Shown piece after piece: positions 32,401 through 43,315 of a stretch of DNA of 64,000 nucleotides; positions within the stretch are counted from its first letter, which is position 1, and each line of letters begins with the position of its first letter. The notes beneath the pieces are model-generated. The model saw only the letters and a list, made by a program, of their open reading frames with translations. It had not been told where the DNA came from and ran no database searches. This stretch comes from Craspedostauros australis (lineage: Eukaryota; Bacillariophyta; Bacillariophyceae; Mastogloiales; Achnanthaceae). The translations under genes and the position numbers were made by a program. Location: NCBI GenBank assembly GCA_026770025.1, contig JAMXDE010000032.1, forward strand, positions 186,001 to 250,000, read 5' to 3'.

Positions 32401-33242
32401 TCGATGAGGACATGCTGAAGTACTCGAAGGTCATGGAAGACTTTCGGAGGGCGGACACAAGAAGCATCATCAACGTGACTTGGCAGTTAATGCAGAACTT
32501 GCGCGGTCTCTCGGACAATGGCATCAAGCTGAAGGGAGACATGTTCGACGAAGATGCCTTCTTCCGGAATGCCACCGAGGAAAACGACCAGTTCGTGTCG
32601 CTTTTGGTGATGTCATGTCGGCCAACGCTGGGCGTTTTCCTCGGCGAGTACGAGTACGGAGCTGCGGCATCGGTGAAAATCTTCGATGAGGAGCTGAAGG
32701 TGTTTGGTGGATGGTTCTTCCTGCCGCTTGCCGCGTGCTATTCCGGGGTCTGCTGCTACGCCACCTCCCACAGCACATCCAACAAGGCCCACGCGAAGCG
32801 ATATCGCAAATTTGCTGACAAATGCCGAAAACAGCTGCATGTATGGGCAGACAAGGGCAATCCAAACTGCGACCACAGACTCGCCCTCCTGGAGGCGGAG
32901 CACAAGATGTTGCGATCGAAGTACGACTTTGCCCTCTTCAAGTTCAGGAGTGTCATCGAGATGACCGACAAGCTCGGATGCATCCATGAACAAGCCTTGG
33001 CGAATGAGCGGCTGTCAGAGTGCTTGGTGAGAATGGGCAAGAGAGACGTCGCTCTTCTGGCCATGGCGGAAGCCATCAGGCTGTACGAGGAGTGGGGTGC
33101 AATGAAAAAGGTTGAGAAGCTGAGGTTGGCATGCGAGAAGATGCGACAGGGGGCACGGGCTGATGGTGTCGCTGTTTCGGTTGGTGGGGATACTGGTACA
33201 GTGCCGTTCGCGGCAGGTTCGACAGGCACGGCAAGTGCGTGA
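29415..33242 (+). CDS. Large STAND/AAA-type ATPase with helical-repeat C-terminus
   Basis: The protein has 1275 residues in one exon, from ATG 29415. After a 75-residue leader, FDRAGLVGRDKEKR begins an AAA_16-like nucleotide-binding domain. Walker A is GPSGSGKS (residues 115-122). Walker B is LVLMMDDIQWAD (about 334-345), the DD-x-QWAD form typical of signalling ATPases of the STAND group and of ATPase modules in bacterial LuxR/kinase-type regulators. Between them lies a low-complexity insert with four NNSNV units (about 244-262). Residues about 690-1240 form TPR-like helices (for example AALRYFATAMQMLP). No kinase, cyclase or DNA-binding domain is visible. Such proteins act as nucleotide-controlled switches, and the repeats usually bind a trigger or partner. 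The specific role is unknown. Confidence 0.75.
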   Translation: MAARMIELKAKHATMSHRDIAPLLPTTGKEPPASTPGEEIMKEMITSKAKLTSTVSVTDDDSSFDLASKQSLNFDRAGLVGRDKEKRVMSNAIRQLLKQQPADGEALKTLCLISGPSGSGKSELATHYRQHCLDSFAFFVCGKFDLHQMEEPYAGIRSAMGELMEQIKLLPPNDVVGATMDDPRRVSRVHQALVRNLSSSELRTLHKIVPGMYKWMTGEDAVTVGTRQSEGADLTSRDATSDDVNNSNVNNSNVNNSNVNNSNNDDNSDTAAIITNTELVGSNSMIQQKSLATLSIGSDDERNPAAVEGYKEKSDRIKHTLKRFLRIICQHSPLVLMMDDIQWADKASLDLIEMWTLDGEIPSLMIVGCFRYNELEQNESLQGMIDTLENLKRERAIRIINIHMSDLPQHSVRQILVEILLPDKDDDVNGLADIVHRKTGGNIFFVKQFLESLVDDDLLWFDEVGGMKWLWEERKIIAESLATDNIVDLMKHKLHRVDDAHHVLPIAACLGCTFSRKRLMLVIRAFSIHSDHRVFFRDLLIEDDAAQPKSVGAEPTRKQRRRQSVDLTSHKSIQKILDTCEREGLIEQHSQHQTKRAKSKTKTERARAAPNQARNDDDRCTFIHDKIQEAALALVPQDKMSELQHRVGDILLSSFSGGKMEDHDVYMVAGLINTRLDLIPATAEQSNRRMRIAMLNYKTAQLAVECAAFQAALRYFATAMQMLPTNHWKSHIAESLDIYASAAECAYLINDSNKAKEYCSAVLSLECPLLHKVRTYHILLEVLFMESQAHKAVKTLPTCINLLSMLGCELPKSSFSRKMRLIFGLSKMKRVASKWTVESFRSMPASQDPTQIAIVKTLNKSIVIAFVLEPDLFPLIILECVRRTLKYGIMPYSAPAFSCLAVLVGYFMGDFATAVKICKVALAITDRESNQVCKCQVMYTACLGTMHWVRPLGEIPALFWEAYELGMACGDVDSAIRALMYYWQTRFYIGVPLPQLDEDMLKYSKVMEDFRRADTRSIINVTWQLMQNLRGLSDNGIKLKGDMFDEDAFFRNATEENDQFVSLLVMSCRPTLGVFLGEYEYGAAASVKIFDEELKVFGGWFFLPLAACYSGVCCYATSHSTSNKAHAKRYRKFADKCRKQLHVWADKGNPNCDHRLALLEAEHKMLRSKYDFALFKFRSVIEMTDKLGCIHEQALANERLSECLVRMGKRDVALLAMAEAIRLYEEWGAMKKVEKLRLACEKMRQGARADGVAVSVGGDTGTVPFAAGSTGTASA
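30147..30201 (+). repeat. 15-bp coding tandem repeat
   Basis: The unit GTCAACAACAGCAAT repeats three to four times inside the ATPase gene and encodes VNNSN units. Its length is a multiple of three, so copy-number change would keep the frame. Confidence 0.9.
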
Positions 33243-34855
33243 AGCGGCAAGAAGTAAATAAGAAATATAATAGAGTAGACCGCTTGTGATCGAGTGTGAT
33301 TATGTCGGTGGGTAGATGCGAGGAAGCATGAGTAGGCATGGTGCACCGAGCCATGGAATAGATGGTTTGACTGTGCCGTGCTGTGCTGCGATGTGTTCCT
33401 GAGGAGATTGGTGTGGTGCTATGCTGACGCAGTTCGTGGTTTCCAGTTCTTTTTTAAAATTGTGAGGAAGATCCGTATCCACGTTTGGATCAAAGCTGCG
33501 ACACAATCACGACATTCCAAGACACCAACACATAGCGAGATTGAGTGACGCGACGTCACAACACAGACACGTACGACCTCCACACCAACAAATGAGAACA
33601 AGAATCCAGAAGCAGAAGATCGTGGAAGGTGGAGACACCGCCAACAACAACCAAGAGACGTGCTCACCACAACACAGCACACTGCGCACACCATGGTCTC
33701 CGATTACCACAATACTCACACAAACACGCTTCCCTCTACTCGTACGATTAATGGTACAAACACTTCCGAGATGATGGGCGCGGTCTTCGCTGCTTCAATT
33801 CCGCCGCCTGAACAAGTCAGACACCAACGTTGCGCGGAAAAGGGCAGGTGATGGACGAGAGAGCTGAAGTCGGACCACGCGTCATGTGGTCTCTTGGCGT
33901 CGACTTCGGTTCCGCGTATCTTTCGACAGATGATGCCAATCCCCAAGTCGTCAAATCGTCAAACTGGAGCACTGAGCAAGACTCTCACTCTGCGGCGAAT
34001 TCGTCCGGACGTGCGGAAAGCAACGGCTTGGCAGCGAAGCATCACATGGCATCGGTGCGCTGCACAGGAGATGCATCGCTTTGGATGTCGGAGTAGTCGC
34101 CAACCCAGCCAAGTGGTTGGACCACACCAAGCCTCGCGCACTCCGCCGGCGGCGAGCGATCGCATGAAGCATAACCAAAGAGCAATTGGCGAGGCACATG
34201 GTTCTTGCTTCGTTGCTTGGCTCATCTGCTGCCCCAATAGCTGGCCCGAACAACAGAGCAACGGCTCACGTATAACAAGACACCAAGGGTATGACGACGA
34301 ATATGAATGTGAATCCAACGGAGGCTCCACGGCGCTGGCTCCACTCATATTCCATGCTCCTTGCCCACGTACATTCGCACTCACACTCACACTCACACTC
34401 ACACTCATATTCACACTCATATTCACAGCCAGCTTGTCTCCCCTTCGCATCAACATGCCGCACAACTGAATTTAACAATGATCGAGTGACTGTTTGATGT
34501 CGTGGTAGTTCCGCTTGCAGCACTCTCTTCGGAACGCGCGAACCAACTTTCGTCTTTTCACTCAACGCGAGCGTTGGTGTTGAATCGGTGCATGACTTGG
34601 CATGTGCGATGCGGCATTGGACTGATAACTCGTCATCTCCTTCACCTTGACTGCACAGTGACTACTCATACAAGTCTCACTCCATACGAATCTGAAGGCT
34701 CTCTTGATAAAGTAATATAGAGAATATCTAATTGCTCAGACTTTGTCATCTGCGCTACTCCACGGCATGATACGTTTGCTCCTCAAGCGCCGTTGCTGGA
34801 GTGAATCGCTTCACTGCTCTTCCTCGGTGGTGCCGTCCACCTCAATCACTTCGGA
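33243..34855. other. Non-coding stretch with a CACTCA minisatellite
   Basis: No gene is seen in 1.6 kb. Bases about 34,376-34,431 are a (CACTCA)n/(CATATT)-interrupted repeat. GCGACGTCAC occurs near 33,549. Unlike A4 and A5, the 3' side of A2 here shows no similarity to the conserved 3' flank of the family. Confidence 0.4.
34376..34431. repeat. (CACTCA)n minisatellite
   Basis: About nine hexanucleotide units, two of them changed to CATATT-type, in non-coding DNA downstream of A2. Confidence 0.85.
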
Positions 34856-36712
34856 TCAATTGGTTTTCATAGAGCTGGTTCTCGTCGAGCGGACGAAGTC
34901 CACCAGTGTCGCCCGATCCATGTATGCATCCACACGCGCGGTACCCTCGTCTTCGCTCAGCGCCTCGTACAACTCCATCATGGACATACGGTTGTACTCA
35001 TCATCAATGCCATCATTCTCCGCTCCCCCACTGCGGAGGACATGAATGCCTCCCATTAGTTGATGGTGTGGAATCAGCTTGCTGAAATCTGGATGAGTGA
35101 ACATGTCTATCTCACTTTCAGCTGCCATTCTCATTGCTCCATCCTTCAACACCAGGCAGTTGTGCTGATGAGCGAATATCAACACATCTATCATGGTGTC
35201 CTCTGTGAGATGCTTGCGGGCCAACTCTGCTTCAAGAACAAGCTTGAGTCGCCAGAAGCCGAACTCGTTGGCCACAAGGATCAGCTGTTGCAGATCGTCC
35301 TGTCCATTGAGTGTGGGAGTTGGTTGGTGAGAGGCATCTGTATCGTGGTGAGCGCCGATATGAGCTCCGACGTGAGCAGCAGCGTTGTCACGAACGCTGT
35401 CATGAAAGGATATCTCGCCTGTGTAGATGCATTGGAGGACATATCGGACGTGTTTTGGTTGAAGGTTGGGAAGAGGGATGGTTACTTGCATTGGGGGCGC
35501 GCCGTCCTCGGTGCCATCATTCGCGTGCTGATGTTGGATCCCATTGTCGATCAGTGTCTCAATGGATGGGAGGGTGACCATGAGGACTTTGGCGTTTGCC
35601 TTGATTGATTGTTGTTGGTCACCCTGCCCACACAAGAAGACGGCGTCTGTCCTGTTCTCGGTTTAGAAAGATCTGAGGCGGTCTTCTTCAATGCTGATGT
35701 TGGTCCTCTTGTGGCTACTGTGTTTGTGTTCATTCTCTTGCTTCTTTCGCTTCAACTGTTGTCTCAACTGTTCTTGTTGTTGTCCATTATCTTATTCCTT
35801 CAGTTTCAACTGTTGTCCCAACTGTTCTTGTGGTTGTTCATTCTCTTGCTCGTTTTGTTGCAAGCGTTGTTGCAGTTGTGGGTGAACTGAAGGCGAAAGT
35901 CCTCTAATGAGGGACTCGATACACTCCAGTTTGCCGTTGCGGCATGCCCAATGAAGGGGAGTGTCATGATCGTTGTCTTCGCAGTTGGCGTCGGCCCCAC
36001 ATGATTTGATGAGGTACTCGATACACTCCAGGTGGCCGTTGCGACATGCAAAATGAAGGGGAGTCCAACCACGGTTGCTCTGGCAGTTGATGTTCGCCTC
36101 ACATGATTGTATGAGGTACTTGACACACTCCAGCTTGTCATAAATGCATGCGTGATGAAGGGGAGTGAAACCATTGCTGGCTTTGCAGTTGATGTTCGCC
36201 TCACATGATTCGATGAGGTATTTCACACACTCTAGCTGGCCGTTGCGGCATGCGTGATGAAGGGGAGTGAAACCATTGCTGGTTTTGCAGTTGGCATTGG
36301 CCCCACCTGATTCGATGAGGTACTTCACACACTCCAGGTGGCCAAAAATGCATGCCAAATGAAGGGGAGTGGAATCATTGTCGGCTTTGCAGTTGATGTT
36401 CGCCCCACCTGATTCGATGAGGTACTTGACACACTCCAGGAGGCCGTTGCTGCATGCGTCATGAAGGGGAGTCCAACCATCGTAGTTTTTGCAATTGATG
36501 TTCGCCTCACATGATTGGATGAGGTACTTCACACACTCCAGGTGGCCGTTCATGCATGCCCAATGAAGGGGAGTGGAACCAACCCAGTCTGCAACCTTGT
36601 TGACATCAACTCCTTCGTTCTTCGTCTTGTTCTGCTTCTTCCATGCCTTCAACACCGACAAGTTACCTGCACGGGCAGCATTAAGGAGTTCTTGGTACGT
36701 AACATTCGTCAT
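34856..36712 (-). pseudogene. Ankyrin / short coiled-coil / BTB gene A2, split by two in-frame TAA codons
   Basis: From ATG 36,710-36,712 a 306-residue frame holds the shared N-terminus, seven 34-residue ankyrin repeats and a short Gln-rich coil, then stops at TAA 35,792-35,794. The same frame continues through further coil and ISIEEDRLRSF to a second TAA at 35,663-35,665. It then stays open for a complete BTB and BACK-like half (from VFLCGQGD to the stop at 34,856). Both halves are in one frame, so only the two TAA codons separate them. The BTB half has no ATG before the middle of the domain. Either the gene is dead, or only the ankyrin half is made, or the stops are bypassed. The last ankyrin cap (ESLIRGLSPSVHPQLQ) is shared with A4 and differs from A1/A5. 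Confidence 0.75.
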
Positions 36713-37037
36713 TTTGAGAGGATAGTCGATGGTTGCTGGACGATTGACGTTGGACGTTGGATGATTGTCGTTGGATTGGCTGCCGAGGGAGTGTGTAGTC
36801 TGAGCTATCTATGGCAGAGATATCGATCGTGTGTCTTCAATACCTTGTATGAGTATTAGGATGAGAAATCTGAACTGTGTGATGAATAGTAGTATGCGTG
36901 GCAATTCGATGTCTGTTGTTGATGTGCTGGAGTGTGATGTTGAGTGGTGTTGTGTTGTTGTCTGTGTTTGCCTCCTCTTGATCACACCCTCTGGTTTGTG
37001 CGGTTTGGGTCCTTCTGTTCTCATCCATCACGGAAAT
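36713..37037 (-). promoter_or_regulatory. Upstream region of A2, shared with the other copies
   Basis: It contains the CTATGGCAGAGATATCGAT motif near 36,809 and the downstream GGCAATTCGATGTCTGTTG block near 36,899. Similarity to the A4 flank continues to CATCCATCACGGAAATG (about 37,022-37,038), where the transposon pair begins. Confidence 0.5.
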
Positions 37038-37041
37038 GTAC

Positions 37042-39640
37042 GACCCCATTCAGGACAATACGGTAGTATCCTGCCGATTTTTTATCGGACAACATGACTT
37101 TTTTGGCAAACGATGTGGCGTGTTGTCCATTAGGGTCATATTTAATTAGCTAGCTTCTACGACACAAATACCTGGCTGACTTGTCTTCAGCGTGGACGAA
37201 AATGCTGACGTCAACGACGGTCGATGTCAGACTGCGATGGTATCCAACGGTGTGGATGGTGATGTTGCGGCAGATTCGGTGTCGCGTTGATTCTTCACGA
37301 TGTCGATGATTTGGCTCAGTTGTGTGTTTCCACCTTCGCGCATGTTGCGCAAAGAAGCACAGCGTTGGTGGTGGCACCCCTTCGCGTCAGCTGCAACACT
37401 CACGAATACCACACAACACAGAATTGTATTATATAATGTCATGGAGCACAATGGCTTTTTCTTTGGTATGCAAAATAAATAAATAAATAACTCAGTGATT
37501 ACATCATAGATGTGCCATAAGGCTATACCCTCGCCTCCATAGGCCCCATGGGGCCATGTTTTGAGCGAGCTGTCAAGTGTCCCTTCTCGAGCCATCCCCA
37601 GCCACGACGCCATGCTCGCCTCTTGGCTTGTATCGTTCGCGATCATCGCCGCGCTTTCACCACCACTTGGATGGCTATCATAGAGTTCACCCACTGTTTC
37701 ATCTGTTCCTCCGTACTGTACTCAATACTGCGGCCTTCTCGGAGTAGATGTAGCTCCGATTCGTTGATGTCCTGACTCGCACCCTGTATCAGTCTTGGTA
37801 CCTGCCTACGCAAGTCCCTCGCGGCCGGGTGTTGTTCTTCGTCAAGAACTTTGGCGTTCCTGGCCAGCCACACCTCCCAGGGCACTTTCCGTATCCATCG
37901 CACCATTTCCCAAGCCATACTTTTGCGTCTGGATATGGGCACTTGTGCGTCATCATCCAGTGCTCCTGCTGGCTCCCAGTCCTCATGCAGAAGCCCTACC
38001 AGTAGTGGGGACCATCCCATGGCACTTTGTGGGTCATTCGAGCATACATTCTTCCTCCATTTCACCAAACCCACTCTCATGTTCCTTTACCAATTGTGGG
38101 AATATTTCAATCTCCACCATGTGATTCACTAGGTTCGAGGTGGCACTCATCCATGCCTTGTGATGTTCTGGGCATGTGTGGATAGGATTTGTCCCAATTT
38201 CCACATCAAAGAGGAGAAGATGTTGGACGTTGCCAACAGTCGCACCATGATTTGCACCATCAGCAGGATGGATTCTGTGGTTAGTTTGTTGTCGTACGCA
38301 TTGCTGAACAGCTGCTTCCACTGTTTGAAGGATGCCCCCATCCGCCAGATCATCCCTCATCTCCTGTATGAAGGCAATGGGCTTGTCAAGCGCGCCCTCT
38401 TCCCCAGATGCGGCTTGAAAAGGTTGCGAGCTCTGTGTCATCAGGTTCCTCTTGCGGAGGATGTCACCCCAACTTCTCTCGTGTTGATGACTCCCAATCC
38501 AATGGTTCTCGTTTTCAGTGGGTTGCTTCTTTGGCGTCTTTTTGCCTGGAGAGTCCCTGGACTGTGGCTTGCCGCCTTGGCCTCCTTGTCCTGGACATCC
38601 TTGTGCCATGGTCGGCGTCGATCGATCGCACTGGTTGGCTTTGCCAGAGCCGTTTTGTGCGCTTGTGCGCACCATTGTCAAATATTTTGTTCTAGTACTG
38701 ATTCTACAGGTTCTACATGAGAATTTTCGTACTGGTCCTACGTACATCATCAACTGTGAAAGAACCACAGGACACTTTTTGGTATGCAAACTATAGCATT
38801 ATTTCACACTAAGCTTCACGTGTTAATACAAAGACATGCACAACCTGCTTTGCTCCCATTGGATAGGGGATGCCAAGGTCATCTGCTGAGCTGTTGGCAT
38901 GGTTCGGAAAGAGACTGGTGGCAGTGGTGTTGTTTTCCATATTGTTTCTCATGTTGTGATTTGTGTGCTTGCAGATTCATTGACACCAAAATACCAAGCC
39001 GAGAGGAGAGCAGATGAACAACGGCCAGCAGCAAGAGATGGCTGTTGGCGACGACGAGCAGACAGGAGGTCCAAAGGAACAAACAGAGAATAGATCTGAA
39101 GCGAGGATGAGGCCGCAATATTGAGTAGACATATGGAGGGAAGGCAGTGTTGCTGATTGGGATGTGGACAAAGCTCAACGCCACGGACCACGAACGACGG
39201 AAGAACCGAGAACAAGGCAGCGTGAAAGTCAAGCTGGGGGTCAAGATCTGGATTACCCACTAACCCACAACTCTGAATTTTGACAACTGATCCACGGCCC
39301 AGATGAATCAGCATCCTTGACATGCCTACCGCTGCCACGCAATCCTCAACATTTCTTCGAAACCAACCACCTCACCAACTCGAAATGTGAGTCTGTTGAT
39401 GATGGACACGACTGGGCATCAAGCTGAAGCACGACTGGCGTTTCCGAACCCCCATCTGCACGTCTACGTCTGCATGCCCAACATGTTTAGCCATAGACTG
39501 ATGCAAAAAATATGTACTTTTTAACTACAAGGCTCAGGATCTTGTTACTTCACCAATATACTCTCTGCAGAATTATAGGATGAACGAAGCCCTCAAATTA
39601 AAAATCGGCACGATAGTACCTTTGTATCCTGAATACGATC
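37042..39640 (+). mobile_element. TIR DNA transposon E1, non-autonomous, carrying a retroposon insertion
   Basis: The left end starts GACCCCATTCAGGAC and the right end, read in reverse, starts GATCGTATTCAGGAT. The roughly 45-bp ends match each other with several differences. GTAC lies on both sides (37,038-37,041 and 39,641-39,644). Subterminal sequence of both ends matches E2 in inverted orientation: 37,120-37,480 against 46,040-46,440, and 39,140-39,560 against 39,720-40,160. Without its internal 1.3-kb insertion, E1 is about 1.28 kb and looks like E2 with the middle deleted. No transposase frame is present. Superfamily not determined. Confidence 0.7.
37475..38777 (-). mobile_element. LINE-like retroposon fragment inside E1, 13-bp target duplication
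   Basis: The 13-mer TTTGGTATGCAAA occurs at 37,462-37,474 and 38,778-38,790, and E2 has only one copy of the corresponding site, so the 1,303 bp between are an insertion. A tetranucleotide run (AAATAAATAAATAA) lies just inside the left end. The minus strand encodes a 251-codon frame (to 38,034) overlapping a 145-codon frame (to 37,643) in a different phase. The latter contains SAMGWSPLLVGLLHEDW and WEVWLARNAKVL, a pattern I associate with C-terminal parts of reverse-transcriptase-like ORFs (IGW..GR..W, then W..W..RN). A long duplication plus simple-repeat tail fits target-primed retroposition. The family assignment is tentative. Confidence 0.45.
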
Positions 39641-40169
39641 GTACGACCCCATTCAGGATAGAAACGTACGTTTTTGCGGATTTTTAAGATAAGCACTTAG
39701 ATCATCCTATTATGTTGCAGAGAGTATATGAGTGAAGTTACAAGATCCTGGGCCTTGTAGTTAAAAAGTTTATATTTTTCGCATTAGTCTACGACTAGAC
39801 ACGTTGCGCATGCGGACGTTGAGGGGCAAATGGGGTTCGGAATCGCCAGTCGTGCTTCGGCTCGCTGTCCAGTCGTGTCCATCATCGGCGCTCTCGCATT
39901 TCGCATGGGTGAGGCGGTTGGGTGCGAAGAAATGATGAGGATTGCGCAGTGGCGGCAGGCTTGCTGAGGCCGATGCTTCGTCTGGGCTGCCGATCAGGCA
40001 TCGCAATCCAGAGTTGTGGGTTGGTGGGTAATCCAGATCTTGATGCCCAGCTTGACTTCCACACTGCTTTGTTCTCTGTTCTGCTGCTGTTCATGGCCTT
40101 CGTTGGCTTCTGGCCGTTGTTCATCTGCTTTGCTCTTGGCTTTTTGTTTCAGTGTCAATCACTTGATTC

Positions 40170-41543
40170 TTCCGAATTGGACGCAGTTTTGTGTGTTTTC
40201 CCGTTTCCGGAGACGCATGATTTTCTTGTTCTCAACGTATTTCACGTTTTGGACGAGAACAAAGGCCTCATGTCATCAAATATTGATTCCAAATTTCTGA
40301 TTTCTGATCATGTGTCGGCGAGAAGTGTTCTCCACGATAGTGTTTGAATTTTCAGTGACCAATCATTTCTTCTCGATGTCGTACAATATCTTCACGAAAG
40401 AGGGACAGACCTTGTATTTGGCAGTGAATACCAGCGGCGGTTGGGATCTTGGTGAGAGAGTTCAACTCGTGATCCTGTTGTGTTGGGTGCAATCTCTCCA
40501 AGTTCGCCAACCTCTATCGCACCCACACACCACAAGCTACGATTCCAACAACAACAACGACAACAACAATCTAACCACAAAAGCAGCTCCTGAACAATCT
40601 GCGTTGTGACCGCCAGTTGTCATGATCGGAGATCGTTCCATGGAAGCAATTGAAAGCACAACCGGCATCCATTACTGAATTCATCGTTGGGGGCAACACG
40701 CATCTCGCACACTCAAAATTTGTCACTCTGCCTGGGCAAGCTTTGACTGCGCGAGATGTTTGTGCTCCGCGCGCGCAACACTTGTGATGTTGACATCTGT
40801 CAAAGGACCACTTTTGATTCGCATTGTCCACGTCGCATGCAATGATTGGTGCAAAAACAAGTCCATCCGGTCAAGGGTCGTGACACGTTGGTGATTCCTT
40901 CAGTCTCTCTTGGGTCATTCATCCAAGGACTGTTGGATGAAGGATCAGGTGCGTGCCGCCAGGATTGATCAGTGTTTGCAGATCGAGATGGTGGCGCTCA
41001 AGTATCAGATTGGTGTTGCCCCTGGCATCTGGCCTAGCACGAGTATCCATTTGGTTTTCATTCTTTCCGTTCTTTGTGACCGACGGCAAAGGTATGGGCT
41101 TAACGCTCAACTTGATTGCAGTGGACAATGATGATGGCGATAGTAGTATTTAATGACATGAAAGTCGCTGGATGGTCCAAGTGTTGAGGGTTCACACACA
41201 GCAGTATAGCATGATGCATGCCATGCAACAGAGATGAAGAACAACTCCAACGCAATACACACCATGTGGTGTCAGAGTCTGAGCCACGAATGCAATGTTT
41301 CCATACATGCACAATGCCATCACCGATGCACTTACCTGGTGCAAGGCACCCCATCTTCTGCATGCTTTTTGCAATCCTCCCATCGACCCTCTTCCGGTGT
41401 CGCCTTGCGCATGTGGACGACTGACCCGTAGAAGCAACGTCTGCACGAGGCAACCGATCTCGCGATCGGCGTATTCCAACAACAATTGACCCCACATGAC
41501 AGGGTATGTGAGCAGTCATATCTCCTCTTCCAATATCTTCTCC
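40170..41543. other. E2 interior, no gene seen
   Basis: Only short frames on both strands; no similarity to other parts of the window was noticed. Confidence 0.3.
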
Positions 41544-42550
41544 TCACTTCTTTCCATCGTCAGGCGCACTCTGACACAAAGCCGGCATACATCTCAAGCC
41601 TAGTATGTACCATCTGGGATATGTGCGCATGGCTGGAGTAGGAAGGCATAATATGGCCAAGGCCCAAGCTCCAACTACGTGGCAACCAACTTGTGTATGC
41701 CGCTGCTGTGTATTCTGGTGTATGCAGAGCCTGACAGGACTGTTTCCACGACTGTACCGAATGCTGATCGCTGGATGCACTAAAACACTGCCATCGGCGC
41801 GTGTGTAGAGGCAGAATCTTTGCCCAGTCGCCAACAGCCAAGCTCTCGCAACCTGGGCACATTCCATGCAGACATATAGATGCGGCGCATCGCTAGTCCC
41901 ATGCATTGTTGCCTCCTCCTCATGCTTGTAGCCTGCGTTGCAACACATCTCACCTATTCTAGTCATTCAACGCTGCCAACACGGATACCCTGGGCGGCCA
42001 AAGCGCTCTTGTGGTATGCTCGTTGCTCGTTGCATGTGACCGTCGCCGAGTTTCTGCCAAGTATTTGAATGGATTGACTGATGACAATCGTGAGCCAAAA
42101 GAATCGATTCTGATGGTGCAGAGGCCATCAGCAATGAACTGCGACCGTGCTCATGACATACCATTTCACTGTTGCCATTGCCCTCGTCATGGCGCATTCG
42201 ACGTGTTCCATTCTCCAATGATGCAGGTTGGGCATGAAGCCCGACGTGCAGATTTGCATCAGCAATCTGGCCACCACACATATGCGAATGAGCTTGGTTG
42301 TGATGTGTTTTCCTCAACTCTCGTGTTGGTTGTACTGCATCTTCTTTCAGCTGTCTATCACTGTGGCGAACTCCTCGCGCAATGGACACCACAGCTGGTG
42401 CTTGAGCTTTGTTCTCCTGATGAGGTGGGGCCAGAGTTTAATAGAGATGGAGGGATTCACAATGACAGATGGGAGGATAGACTCGAACAGCAGTTGCAAA
42501 TCTCGCCGGATTCGCTTGTAGGATGGCCAGTCAATCATGAGAGCCTTCAT
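41544..42550 (-). pseudogene. Broken coding remnant in E2, unknown
   Basis: Successive minus-strand frames (67, 141 and 140 codons) follow each other with little gap. They contain a Cys/His-rich part (for example HMCGGQIADANLHVGLHAQ and VCMECAQVARAWLLATGQ). This could be a metal-binding region of a decayed transposon protein. I do not recognise a family, and the frames do not join without shifts. Confidence 0.3.
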
Positions 42551-42759
42551 TTCCGTTCGGTGCGCTTACACCAACTACCTTGGCCCCATGTGTTCATCCG
42601 CATCCTTGGGGGCATTGCCTGTGCTTTCTTCGTGGGCTACTGCCTGTACTTTTCTTGTCCTCACTTCCTCTTCCACGTTCTTCATGATCGTTGCTTTCAG
42701 CTTATTAGCACACTGCTTTATTCACCTGATACATTTTCTGATTAGTCCGTCCTGGTATG

Positions 42760-43080
42760 TGCTGAAACGTCGTTTCCTCCAGACACATGTTTATTGGCAT
42801 AAGGGACACATTAGAGAACATCAGAGATTTGGTCTGGCCACCACCCAGCAATCATGTGACACCAAGTTTGACTTGATCTACTTCCCAACTAAACCTGAAG
42901 TGACACCACCTTCAACGACCTCAAGATTCATCATGGAATGTGGAATCGACAGAGCCATGGAATGGTGATGAGTGACGTCGATACAGGAGACGTCATTGCC
43001 ACATCATGGGTCATCTCCACATCAGAACAAGATGGCAAAGATGCATGACCGAGAGCTGTCCTTGAACGCAGCAACATGAG
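42760..43080 (+). mobile_element. Possible divergent LTR remnant related to the young copia LTR
   Basis: TACTTCCCAACTAAACCT (42,869-42,886 region) is identical to a part of the young LTR (about 17,182-17,199). Both are then followed, in the same order, by short related blocks: a CATCATGGAATGTGG/CATCACCAATGGAACG-like stretch, TGACGTCGA, a TCTCCACATCAGAACAAGA/TCTCCAAGTCAGAGCAGG-like stretch, and GATGACCGA. No TG/CA borders or duplication were found. Confidence 0.4.
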
Positions 43081-43315
43081 ATACAACTCAATGAAGATAA
43101 CATAGATTCAGAAGTCACTCTACCCAATCAGTGCCTTTGTTACACCAGCTTATCACCACCTTCCTGAAAGACTTGATCTCTCTTGACGGATTTGTGTGAT
43201 TTCGCTGTGTACAATAACAGGATACCACAGCTCCTCCACAGGCTGTTCTGACTCTTGAAGGTGGGCAGAGGTGTTCGGATGCTCTTGCACATGTGTGTGG
43301 ATGGTCTTGCTGGAC

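Noticed and set aside
34376-34431. (CACTCA)n as a telomere-like repeat
   Set aside because: Known stramenopile telomere repeats are TTAGGG-type; this is an internal simple repeat with changed units.
35930-36560. Regular 102-bp repeats that could suggest a CRISPR or satellite array
   Set aside because: Each unit encodes one 34-residue ankyrin repeat in an open frame; there are no unique spacers of constant length.
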